Below are positions 32,446 through 44,600 of a stretch of DNA of 64,000 nucleotides, piece by piece; the stretch's first letter is position 1; the number at the start of each line of letters is the position of its first letter. Location of the stretch: assembly GCF_932294415.1 (NCBI RefSeq), contig NC_065538.1, positions 11,104,330-11,168,329 of the forward strand, read 5' to 3'. A program made the translations under genes and the position numbers. Below the pieces are notes generated by a model. The model ran no database searches and had not been told where the DNA came from. It saw only the letters and a program-made list of their open reading frames with translations. Source of the DNA: Quercus robur. Taxonomy: Eukaryota > Streptophyta > Magnoliopsida > Fagales > Fagaceae.

Positions 32446-33608
32446 GAGCATCTCCAACCGGTTTGGTCATCCCATCGTATTTTACCATCCTAAAAGGCTA
32501 CTTTATTAATTATATTATATCATTTTACAATACATCCAACATCCCAGAACTCTATTATTTTACCATTTTATTAAAATATTTTTTTTATTATTTCTTTCAA
32601 ACATTCTGCCAATCAGAACCACCAAAAACCACATCTTGCAAATCAGAACCACCAACCCTAGCAACCTACAACTAGCCACTGCCAACCACCACCATCGATG
32701 GCAAAAAAACCCACAAAACCTCAACCACCGTGAACCCTCTGTGACCCATTCCAAACGCACCTGAGACCCACGGCTACACCCATCTGCAACCCACGAAACC
32801 TCACCTGAGACCCACCTAAAACCCATGGCCATAACCATCTGCAACCCTCGAAACCTCACCTAAGACCCATCTGCAACCCACAAAACCCACGGCCACACCA
32901 CCTGAGACCTACCCACCATACCAAACCCAGCAAGCCACAAATCACAAAACTGACAATCCAATCTCACCTCACAAATCATAAAAGCGGCAACCCAAACCCC
33001 ACGAATCCGATCTCACCTCCAATGCCCACAATCCGATTTCACATGGGCTGGAGCCAGAGCCGAGAGGAGAGAGTACAGGAGAAGTGAGAGAGGAGAAAGA
33101 AAAGAGAACGAGAGAAAAGAAAATATACGTGTGTGGGAGTAAGAAGTGAGCGTTTAGGACAAACAATATTCTTTGCTTATACCATTTAGCTTCTCTAGCA
33201 TGTTGGGTTTATGGGATGAGTGAATCGGTAAAGGGATTTGGAGATGGGTGAGGGTGAATCGGCATTCGGCAGAGGCTTGGTGACAGCAGCTTGATGATTC
33301 GAAGAGAAAAAGCGAGGCTTGGTGACAGTGGCTTGGTGATTCGGAGAGAAAGAGAGAAGCTTGACAATGGCGCGAGAGAGGGGATTAGAGAGCAAATACC
33401 TGATCTGTAGAGAGAGAGAGAGGGGCTTGAACGGATTAAAATATATTATTTTGTTTTGGCATAGTGCTACAGTGCCATCTTACACTGTAGCACTATGCAA
33501 AAAAATTTACAATTTCCCACTTTTGGCATTCTAGCTACTAAGTCCAAGTGTTGCTCAATGCTAAATTTTGTGGACATTTGGCATATCCATGTCCCATTGT
33601 TAATGCTC
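32446..33608. mobile_element. Large Tourist-like element, 1,163 bp
   Basis: TAA is duplicated at 32443-32445 and 33609-33611. The ends are GAGCATCTCC and the inverse ending TTAATGCTC. The interior has a C/A-rich stretch of repeated ACCCACNGAAACC-like text at about 32690-32950 and GA runs near 33060-33120 and 33400-33425. No transposase. The frames in it arise from low-complexity text. Confidence 0.65.
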
Positions 33609-33611
33609 TAA

Positions 33612-34729
33612 CTTGGCATTTGGCACACCAAACACTACTATTCAAGCTTCATGAGGTGTTCTAAATGTTCTAAAATTTTGCAATAGTACCGTCTCAAATA
33701 TGAGACGATACGGACACAAATGTCAAACTAAAATGCTAATTTTTTATTCAACATTTTCTCTCTCCTCTCAATATTTAATTCAACATTTTCTCTCTCTTCT
33801 CACTGATTTGTCTCTCTCCAACCCATGTTCTCTCTCTCTCTTTCTTCTTCAGATCACCCTCCCTCACCCTCAAATCAACGGTACGGCAGCCTCACCGATC
33901 AAGCCGCCGCCATCGCTTCTCGTTTGAAGACTCCATCGTCGCCGATCTGAAGACGCCATCGTCGTCGATCTGAAGATGCCATTGCCACCTCGGTTTGAAG
34001 CTGCCATGCCGCCTCGATCTGAACCCATCTGAGCCACAGCTTGAAGCTGCAGCACCGCTCATCTGATGCGCATCTCAGCCACGGCGTGAAGCTAATCTTA
34101 GCCACTACCGCCGATCTAAAGCCACCACCGCCGACAAAGAAAGCCACCACTGCCGGATCTTTCTACCTTTCTTACCTGTTTGTTTTTGTTTTTAATCTGA
34201 TTTGTGGTGGGTGTGGCTGTGGATTTGTTGTAGGTATTTGGTTGGAATTTATTTGGTTTGTTTTGAGTTGTGTTTTGGGTCATGGAAGATGCGGTGGTTG
34301 TTGATTGGTGGCTATTGGTTGTGGTGGTGGTTGTTGGGTGGTGGCCACTACCACTGTTTGTGTTTGGCAGAGTTTTGTGTTACAAATATATTATTTTAAT
34401 ATTTGTATATATTATTTTAATGTTTAAAATCAAAGAATAAAAGATGTGATAAATGGTGAATTGTAAAATAGTGTGTTAAAATAATAAAGTAAGCTGTTGG
34501 TGTGTCAAAATGACATTTTTTATAAGATAGCGGATGAAAATGCTCTCAGGATTACAAAGCTCAAAAGAAGTGCCAATCACCCACAATGTCAAGCTGCTTT
34601 CATCATTATGTTCAAGAAGAATACCTTAATTATCATTTTCCAAATAAATAAAGCTAATAAAACAAAAAAGTATAACATAAATTTTTCTGAGTCCGAGCCC
34701 ATTCAAAACAGAAAATAATAAAATAGAAA
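33612..34729. other. CT/GCC-rich stretch without a recognised gene
   Basis: TCTCTC runs near 33755-33845, then GCCGCC/ATCTGAAG triplet-like repeats at about 33895-34150, followed by a G/T-rich run. Both strands carry frames of 60-90 codons, but they follow from repeats, not from a recognisable family. Confidence 0.5.
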
Positions 34730-34739
34730 GTGCAATTAG

Positions 34740-35195
34740 GGCCAAAATGGCCAAATACCACCTTTTTTGGAAATTTTTAGCAAAAAAAACACTGTTTTGG
34801 AAATAAATGACAAACTACCACTTTTTCCAGAACTCGAGTTTCAGAAACTCGAGTTCTTTATCAATTCTGCCATCGTGGCACTGTTGAGTTGGATTTATGC
34901 GATTAAAAAAAATTATGTGGTACTCGAGCTTGGTAAACTCGAGTACCATGCAACACAATACTCGAGTATACCAAGCTCGAGTACCTTTTATAAATAAAAT
35001 GCAAAAAAAAAAAAAAAAAAAAAAAATTACACAATCCAAACTCGAGTACTGTGTAAATTTTTTTTTTTTTTTTTTTGGGATAAACAACAAATAAACATAA
35101 AATAATAATAACTCCAAGTACAACTGCTCTAGGTTGTTTAGTGCACCTAACTCTAAAAATAATAATAAAATTTTTAGACATGGAAATTGTAAAAA

Positions 35196-35226
<31 letters not shown>

Positions 35227-37594
35227 TTGTATACTATGAAATAGTTATGAAAAGATATGTGGCATGCTATATGTAAAGTTTAAATAAAAGCAATATATAC
35301 AGATTTTGGTTTAACAGTTACAAATCCAAGAAAGAATTAGAAATGTCCACTTTGTTTTTATCATCAACATCATCAGTTAGACGAGTGAAAACTAAATAAT
35401 TTGTCCATAGTAAAAGACATTTTTCCTATTTAGGTGGAATTTTATAACAAGAATGTCAACCAATTTAAAAGTAAATGCTTCTATTACGACTTTTTACTTG
35501 TTCCTTTTTTTTTTTCTTTTTTTCTTTTTTTCTAAAATCCAAAATCTGTACAATATGGTTTTCAAAAGCATGAAACAAACTTTCAATTTCTGAAACTTCT
35601 GCTTTTGTTACTTTCATGAGAAAGTAGTAAAGTAAACATGACAGCCATTTTTCGAGTTCCATTGGTCTTCAAATCCATTAAATGCCTTGAAAAGAATAAT
35701 GGACAAACTCCATTAAAGAAAAATGATTCGTATAAATCACCTAATAGTAAATGCCTTGAAAAGAAAACACGATTTTACTAGGTGTTTTATGATAAAACAA
35801 TGAATAATTTTTTAAATAGTGAACAGAAAATAATTTATGCAAAAAAGAGAGCGAACAATTTCTTAAATAATGCTGAACAAAAAATAATTTTATGCAAAAT
35901 CGTAGAAATTGTTTATACAGAAAACAGTGAACAATTTTTATGAGAAAACAATGAACAATTTTAATTAATGTAGAAATTAAATTTATATTTCAAAATTAAA
36001 ATCTCTATATTTTACAATGTTTATTTAAATAAATAAAAACATAAAAAAAAGCTTCTTATTTTTATCTTTATGTTTATTTGTTGATTATCCCCAAAAAAAA
36101 AAAAAGTTTACATGGTACTCGAGTTTGGTAAACTTTAGTACTGTAGATTTTTTTTTTTTTTAACATTTTATTTATAAAAAGGTACTCGAGCTTGGTATAC
36201 TCGAGTATTGTGTTGCATGGTACTCGAGTACCACATAATTTTTTTTAATCACACAAATCCAAGTGGTTGTTTGCCATTTATTTCCGAAACTATGTTTTTT
36301 TGCTAAATATTTCCAAAAAAGGTGGTATTTGGCCATTTTGGTCAAATATTGGAGAAAACAATTTGGAAGGATCGTATACTACTAAAGGTAAGTTATACAA
36401 TGCTCAGACTCTTATATACACAGCAAGATAATCGTTACCAACATAATTTTAGAAAACCATAACCTATTATAAACTTTTTATAAATATTTTTCATGAGATT
36501 TCTTTTTAAAAAAATGAAACTAAACTTGTGTTCCTTAACATTTGAACCATTCTAACACGTGATTCTTTTGTAATTTAAAATAAATTTCGTATTACATTTT
36601 CCAATCCTTTATTATTCTCTTTAATAATTTTGCATCTCTTGCAATTCTAGTTATAATGATTTGGAATCACTTGTTAAAATTCCATAGCCTTCAAAAGAAC
36701 ATAGAGATCTTTTGTAACTCAATCAGTTTATGCACATATTTGAAGACCAATGGAACTCGAAAAATGGCTGTCATGTTTACTTTACCACTTTCTCATGAAA
36801 GTAACAAAAGCAGAAGTTTCAGACATTGAAAGTTTGTTTCATGCTTTTGAAAACCATATTGTACAGATTTTGGATTTTAGAAAAAAAAAAAAAGGAACAA
36901 GTAAAAAGTTGTAATAGAAGCATTTACTTTTAAATTGGTTGACATTCTTGTTATAAAATTCCACCTAAATAGGAAAAATGTATTTTACTATGGACAAATT
37001 ATTTAGTTTTCACTCGTCTAACTGATGATGTTCATGATAAAAACAAAGTGGACATTTCTAATTCTTTCTTGGATTTGTAACTGTTAAACCAAAATCTGTA
37101 TATATTGCTTTTATTTAAACTTTACATATAGCATGCCACATATCTTTTCATAACTATTTCATAGTATACAATATTAATATATATATATATATATATATAT
37201 TTTTTTACAATTTCCATGTCTAAAAATTTTATTATTATTTTTAGAGTTAGGTGCACTAAACAACCTAGAGCAGCTGTACTTAGAGTTATTATTATTTTAT
37301 GCTTATTTGTTGTTTATCCCCAAACGAGGAAAAAAAAAAAAATTACACAGTACTCGAGTTTGGTATACTTGAGTATTGTGTTGCATGGTACTCGAGTTTA
37401 CCAAGCTCGGGTACCACATAATTTTTATTAATCACATAAATCCAACTCAACGGTGCCACGGTGGCAGAATTGATGAGGAACTTGAGTTTCTGAAACTCGA
37501 GTTCTGGAAAAAGTGATAGTTTATCATTTATTTCCGAAACAGTATTTTTTTGCTAAAAATTTCCAAAAAAAAGGTGGTATTCGCCATTTTGGCC
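34740..37594. mobile_element. Mutator-type foldback element, 2,855 bp
   Basis: A perfect 10-bp direct repeat GTGCAATTAG flanks it (34730-34739 and 37595-37604), the size made by Mutator-like transposases. The ends begin GGCCAAAATGG and finish CCATTTTGGCC, and the arms (about 34740-35690 and 36730-37594) are long inverted copies of each other. A third copy of the right terminus lies inside, ending near 36343. The arms are loaded with ACTCGAG dyads. No transposase frame is present, so it is non-autonomous. Confidence 0.9.
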
Positions 37595-37818
37595 GTGCAA
37601 TTAGTGCTTTATGACTAAACAAAAAGTAGAGCCCACATGTCAAGTTGAAAGATAGCAATAAGATTCGGTAGAACCCAATTACACCACGTAGCCCATGAGA
37701 TTCTTTTGCCCAAAAACTTAACCAGAAGTTTACCATATTATATGGATTTAAATAAGAAAGCCTTCTCTTTCTCAAAATAAAAAATAAATAAAAAAATAAG
37801 AAAGCCTTTTAACTTTCT

Positions 37819-37826
37819 CTATATAA
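37819..37826 (+). promoter_or_regulatory. TATA box of the receptor-like protein gene
   Basis: TATATAAA within TCTCTATATAAAGG, about 95 bp upstream of the ATG at 37920, a normal plant spacing. Confidence 0.7.
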
Positions 37827-37919
37827 AGGCTCGTGGACTACTAACTTTCTTGTCTTGGGTACTAACACAGAAGTTGGTTTACCTAGAAAATTAAAGTAGG
37901 AGTTTCACAAAATTTCTCA

Positions 37920-38592
37920 ATGGGGTGGCCTTTAGTTAAATCTTTGCTGTGGTCTTTACTACTCTTTGTTCAAATTCATGAGCACAGAGCTTGTATTGAG
38001 GAAGAGAGGATGGGTCTCCTAGAATTGAAAACCTTTCTAAAATCCCACACTAATTATACCAAGCCCCTTCTTCTAACATGGGTTTATGAGACAAAGGGTG
38101 AGTGTTGTAGTTGGGAGCGGGTCAACTGTAGCACCAACACTGGTCACGTGATCAATCTCATGCTCTCCAATATAAACGAAGAGCAAGATTATGTGAAGGG
38201 GACTTGGTTCTTCAACGTGTCCTTGTTGCAGCCTTTCAAGAAGCTAAGAATTCTTGATTTATCTAACAATGGAATTGCTGGTTGGTTAGGAAATGAAGGT
38301 ACATGAACTCTTGCACCTACTATCATACACCCTATGAAGCACGGACGCGGCACCGGAGGTGCCGCACCCGCGTCGGACGCGGCGACGCGCGAGGGACGCC
38401 GTTGCCCGCGCGTCCGGCCGCGTCCGACCGAGTCCTGCCACGTGGCAGGCTCGAGATCTGAGCCGACTCGCGCCGATTCGCGCCGATGCGGCTCCGACTC
38501 GGGCCGATTCGGGCCGAATCGGGCCGACTCGGGCCGTATCGGCAGATATCGGCCGAAACGGCCGATTCAGGCCGATTCGGCCGAAACGGCCG

Positions 38593-38625
<33 letters not shown>

Positions 38626-41600
38626 CACACAGAACGCACCGTAATACTAAACCCTACTCACTCGGTTTTCACTCTCTGCCTCTCTGCCTCTTTTTCTTTT
38701 TCGTTAGTTCTCACTTCTCTAACTTCTCTCATCACTACCTCTCTCTCATTCCGTCTCACTCTCTCTTGCTCTGACCTCTGCGACTCTCCTCTGTCTCTGC
38801 TGCTTGGCTGGTTGCTGTGCTCATTCTTTCTTCAACTCTCTCTCACGCATTCTTAACTCAGGTACCTTTTAATCTTAGTTTGATCTTTGATTTCAATGAG
38901 ACTGATTTGTGAATTTGTGAGACTGATTTGTGAATCTTAGACTCTTAGTTTTCAATCTTAGACTGATTTGTGAGACTGATTTTATCTTAGTTAAGTTAGT
39001 ACTTATTACTCATTGTGAATTTGTTTTGTGAATATGTTTTGTGAATCTGTTTTGTGAATGGTGAATCTGTTTTGTGAATGAATTTGGGTTTGATTTATGT
39101 ATAATTTATTTAATTAATACTTAATACTTAATAGTTATTATTTGTAGGTTAAATTGAATCTATTGAATTTTCAATGGATGAAGTTACTAGCTCAGAAACT
39201 TCATCTCAAGAGATGCCAAATGCTGAATGTCCTCTTTGGCAGTATGTGACTAAAGTAGAAAAACCACCGGGTGCTACCGTTAAAAAAGGGGGAAACACAT
39301 ACTTTAAGTGCAATTATTGTGGTGTGGTTTATTTGGGATCCTATTCTAGGGTTAAGGCTCATTTGTTAAAAATTACTAATAAAGGTATTAAAGCATGTCC
39401 TAATGTGACACCGAGCCATAGGTTGGAAATGCAGCGAATGCATGATCAAGTTGAGAAGGATAAGTTAGAGAGTGAACAGAGAAGTCGAATTCCCTTACCC
39501 CCACCTATCCCAGGCCGTGGGCCTATACCTCTTTCCCCATTTCGGAGACAGGAAGGGAGTGATAGTACAAATCCGATTGATGGTAAGAGGAGGAAGGTGG
39601 CTGGGATTTCTCCTATTGAGAAAGCATTCCAGAATACTACTAGATATGAATTGGATAGTAGAATTGCTAGGATGTTTTACACTGGTGGGCTTCCATTTAA
39701 CTTTGCAAGGAACCCACATTATCGTAATTCCTATGCATATGCTGCTACTCATAACATCCCAGGTTATGTTCCTCCTGGATACAATGCCTTGAGAACAACA
39801 CTTTTGCAAAAGGAAAGAGCTCATGTTGAAAGACTCTTGAAGCCAATTAAGGATTCTTGGCTTGAAAATGGTGTAAGCATAGTTTCTGATGGATGGTCAG
39901 ATCCACAAAGAAGGCCTCTTATTAATATTATGGCTGTATCAGATGGGGGTCCGGTGTTTGTAAAGGCAATTGATGGGTCGGGTGAGTTCAAAGACAAGCA
40001 TTATATTGCTGGGGTGTTGAGGGATGCTATAAAAGAGATTGGACATGAAAAAGTTGTCCAAGTCATCACTGATAATGCTAATGTGATGAAATTTGCTGGA
40101 GCTCTTATTGAAGGTGAGTATCCTAAAATATTTTGGACACCCTGTGTTGTCCACACTCTCAATCTAGCTTTGAAGAATATTTGTGCAGCAAAAAACACTG
40201 AAAAGAATGAAGTTACATATGAGGAATGTAGTTGGATTACACGTATTGCTGATGATGCATCTTTCATACGTGTTTTTATTATGAACCATTCAATGAGGTT
40301 GGCAATGTTTAATGAATTTAGTCCATTAAAATTGCTCCAAGTTGCTGATACTAGATTTGCTTCAATTGTTATAATGCTGAAAAGGTTGAAGTTGATAAAA
40401 AGATGCCTTCAAGCCATGGCTATTAGTGAGCAATGGGCTTCTTATAGGGAGGATGATGTTGGAAAAGCTGTAAAGGTGAAAGATATGATTCTAAGTGATC
40501 TTTGGTGGGATAAAGTTGACTATATCCTTGAATTCACAGCACCTATTTATGATATGCTACGAGTAGCCGACACAGATAAGCCTTGTCTTCATCTTGTGTA
40601 TGAGATGTGGGATTCAATGATAGAGAAGGTGAAGACAGCAATATATCGGCACGAAGGCTTGGAAGATGGTGAGTATAGTTCATTTTGGAGTGTGGTGTAT
40701 GATATACTCATTGATCGATGGACTAAAAATTGTACACCACTACATTGCTTGGCTCATTCCTTAAATCCTAAGTAAGTACATTTATTTTCTATTTTCCTTA
40801 GTTTCCTCTTCTAGTAAAACATACGTTTCATCTATATTTGTTTTTTACTCTTTAACTAGGTATTACTCCATTGAATGGCTTTCGGAGAATCCAAAACGCA
40901 TCTCGCCACATCGGGATCATGAAATTTCTATGGAAAGGAGCAAGTGTTTGGATCGATACTTTGAAGATGAGAGTGAATTAAAGGCAGTGAAGTGTGAGTT
41001 TGCTTCATTCTCAGGAGGGAGGTTTCCTTCACCAGATGCCTTGACAGATAGGTGGGCCTTACTACCTTTGATTTGGTGGCAATACCATGGCTCCGCATTT
41101 CCAATTCTTCAATCCCTTGCCTTTAAACTTCTTGGACAACCTTGTTCATCCTCATGTGCTGAGAGGAATTGGAGCACATACAAATTCATTCATTCCTTAA
41201 AAAGAAACAAAATGGCTCCTGCACGCGCTGAAGATTTGGTCTATGTGCATTCTAATCTTCGACTCTTGTCAAGGCGCAATGAGGAGTACGTAAATACATC
41301 AACAAAGATGTGGGATATTGCAGGAGACTCTTGGAATGAGAGTGACATACATGGAGGAGCTGGCATTCTTGAGAATGCAGCCCTTACACTTGATGAGCCA
41401 GAGTTGGAGGCTATGGTTATTGGAAATGCTAACACTAGTGTTACTACTAGTGAAAGTGAAGTTCGAAGTGAAGCTATTGATGTTGATGTTGATGATGATG
41501 CTAGTATTTGATTGTCTTGTTGATGATCTTTTATTTTGTTTTAGTTTCAAATTTGCAAGTTGTATTCTAATTTCCGAACATCATGAATGTTTTAGTTTCA

Positions 41601-44600
41601 ATCTTGTGGGTTGTGTTTAATTTATGAACATCATGTTTTAGTTATTATCTACTATTGTCTATTGCTCTTAAATTTGGTATATATTTGTATAATGTAAAAA
41701 AGTATGCTTAGCAATATATTAAAAATATAAATAAAAATATTTTTAATAATTTTTTAATCGCCGAGTCCCGCCGCACCCGCACCCACCTTTTTCAAAAATT
41801 GCCGAGTCCCGCACCCGCACCCGCACCCGCACCCGAGTCCCGAAACGCACCCGTGCTACATAGCATACACCCCACTCCTAAAAAACACACACACCACAAA
41901 AGAACTTTATGCTTAATAGGAAAGACTTGGGAACATGGTAAGATTAGATTAAATATCCCTAATTGAATTAAAAATATAATAGTTCGTCATCTGCTCTCAA
42001 TTTGATTAATTAAATTTATTTTAGAGGAAGAGTCATTTTAATCATTAGATTAGGGGTATGTTTGGATAGAACTTATTTTGCTGAAATTGAAAATTGAAAA
42101 CACTGTAGCAAAATAATTTTTAAATGTGTGAATAGTACCGTGAGACTCATTTTTAATGAAAAAATTGTTAAAAAATGATATTTGTGGATCCGTGAATAGT
42201 GCACGGATGCACTATTCACGATTGAAAAGTCAACATTTGTGGCTATTGTTCATGATCAGTAGCCGCAAACTTCTTGAAACGCGTGCCAAAAATTAAAAAA
42301 AAAAAAGGAGAAAGGGTAAAACACTGACGTGAGACATGAACGTGGATCCAAACCCCCTCTAGATATAAGTTCTCTATTTTAAACTTTTTATTTTTAGAGT
42401 CTCATTTACTCTAAACTTTAAATAGAAATATTTAGACCATAAACTTTACATATGTCAAATATGTATAACGGTAATTTATTTAGAAGTATTTAAGGAGCCT
42501 CATTTTGATTCATCAAATTTTTATGACGTATACAAATTGTTGTTTTTCCATATAAAAACATAAGGTTTATATCACTCTAAAAGATAACACATGTTATTGC
42601 CGTATGCATCAACTAAGGGACACATAAAATGGTTCCGTCTGACTTCTTAATTACCCTCTCTCAACGTTTGTCAAAACCAAATAAAAAGGTGCAACAGTCC
42701 TCGCAAATTCTCTTATTATTTATATTTGATTTCATCCCTTCCTCTCTCGACCCTTTCTATCTCCATCAAACCCAGTTTGCGCCAAGCATTGTTTAGAAAT
42801 TTGTACTAAACTTGATATGAGTTCTCCTCATTCATAGATACAATGATTATGAACCAAAATTTTAAACTGAGGAAATCATTTTTCCTGTCAAAAAATTATT
42901 TTGGCTAATTTTGTTAGAGCATGGGAATGGCTATTGTTATATACGTTAGCTAGGAGATAAAGTTAAAATTTTTTGAAGGTTATGACAGATTATTCTCAAT
43001 TGATAAATTGATCCTCTAGGAAGTCTCATCATGTTTGAAACAAGCAAAGCCAAGTAATGTATCTGGTGTTAATGCTAAATCTTCATTTGTTCAACAATAC
43101 GATTAAGCCTAAACTCAAAATGGTCGATAAAACACATCCACAGAGGGTAGAGGGATCAGGGAATTAGATTTTTTAGAAAGTCAAAAGGGCCTAACTCTTT
43201 TTTTCTTAATTCTTTTTTATTCAAAACGGCCTAACTTTTTTTTCCTTTTTTTTTAAGTCAAAACATATGCGTAAATATTTTAGTTTGTCTTTCGTTATTG
43301 AATAATTGCTTTAGTATTTTATTGCTTTTACTTGTGTTTTATGATCAACAAACCAATTCAAGAACACAAATGACGACAATAAATGCCAATCATTAATAAA
43401 TTGTATTTTATATGGTTCATTACTTGTTTTTAATATTGTCCTTTACTTATGCTTTCTCACTAATTGCTACCATTACAGTATTTGCATCAATCAATGCAAA
43501 ATAGAAAAATGTATCAATTTTAGACATTTAACTCTCAAAATCATCCACATCAGTCATGTTAAAATTTTGTAAAATTACTATAATAATTGTATAAATTTAC
43601 ATTAACACTATTCACTTTATATATACTTTTTCATTCTTTTTTGTATCTTAAGACCGCAAGAAGATAATAGGTGGTAGTTATAGTATGCGAAAAAAAAAAT
43701 GATATTTTAATGTAATGAAGTGTAAAATAGATAATACGATGTGAAATTTTTTGAAAAGTAAGGCGCTTTTTGGTCACCAAGTTTAAACATTAGTGTTCAG
43801 TATTTAACGTGTTTGATGTACTAGTCTTGTTCCCTTGTTGTTTGGAAAACAGGGTTAAAAAACCAATGTTATAAAACCCATTTTTGAAATCACCTCCAGA
43901 CAGTTTTTAAACAACAAATACTAGTGCTAAGTGCCAATTCCGTAATTATATTAAACAACAAACACTAGTGCTTAGGTCAGTTTTTTCGTACTTTGGTCAG
44001 TTTTTTTTAAAATGTTTTGGTCAACCATGTTCTCTCTCCTGATTTATGGGCCCACCATATTCTTTCTTCTGATTTAAAATAAATTTATTTTGTATTTTGA
44101 TCAGCTTTTTTTATTATTCAAAATACACATACTAAACACATATTTTATATTTTTTGAACACTAAAAAATGTTATTTAAACCATGATACCAAACATTTTTT
44201 TTTTTCATATTCACACTAAAAACATGTTTTTATATAACACTTTTTAAACCACAGTTCTCACATCTTTTTAAAAAATAATTGTCTATCAAAAATGAGCAAG
44301 CCAACACAATTAAATTTAGGAGGTAACAACTTTGACAAGGAAATTTTAAGATCTTTAGGTGCTCTCCCAGTTCTTAAATCTTTGGATCTAAGTTCCAATA
44401 ACATGTGGCATCTTTCTAGCAAAGGTACGTGTATATCTAAATTTTCTTCGCAAGAATACCATGAAAAAGTTTATACAAAACTGAAATCTTATAACCAATA
44501 TTTACTTTTATCAAAATTTACTCTCTTCGTGTTAAAAGGCACAAAATGCTTCAGTTCAATTACTAATGCTTTCGATATATGCAAATTATAGTAGTAGTAT

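Larger units (their letters stand above)
38332..41863 (+). mobile_element. Complete, probably autonomous hAT transposon
   Basis: A 3,532-bp element in intron 1 of the RLP gene. A perfect 8-bp target duplication CATACACC flanks it (38324-38331 and 41864-41871). The terminal inverted repeats are CTATGAAGCACGG and CTATGTAGCACGG (12 of 13). The subtermini are strikingly GC-rich against an AT-rich host: repeats of the type GGCCGATTCGG at the left and CACCCGCACCCG at the right. It carries one transposase gene in the same direction as the RLP. Confidence 0.96.

Noticed and set aside
32560-34399. Several 65-100 codon frames
   Set aside because: They follow triplet-like and CT/GA-rich repeats in a MITE and its flank.
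38286-38856. Open frames of 88-165 codons on both strands near the hAT left end
   Set aside because: They come from GC-rich subterminal repeats and the following A-run.
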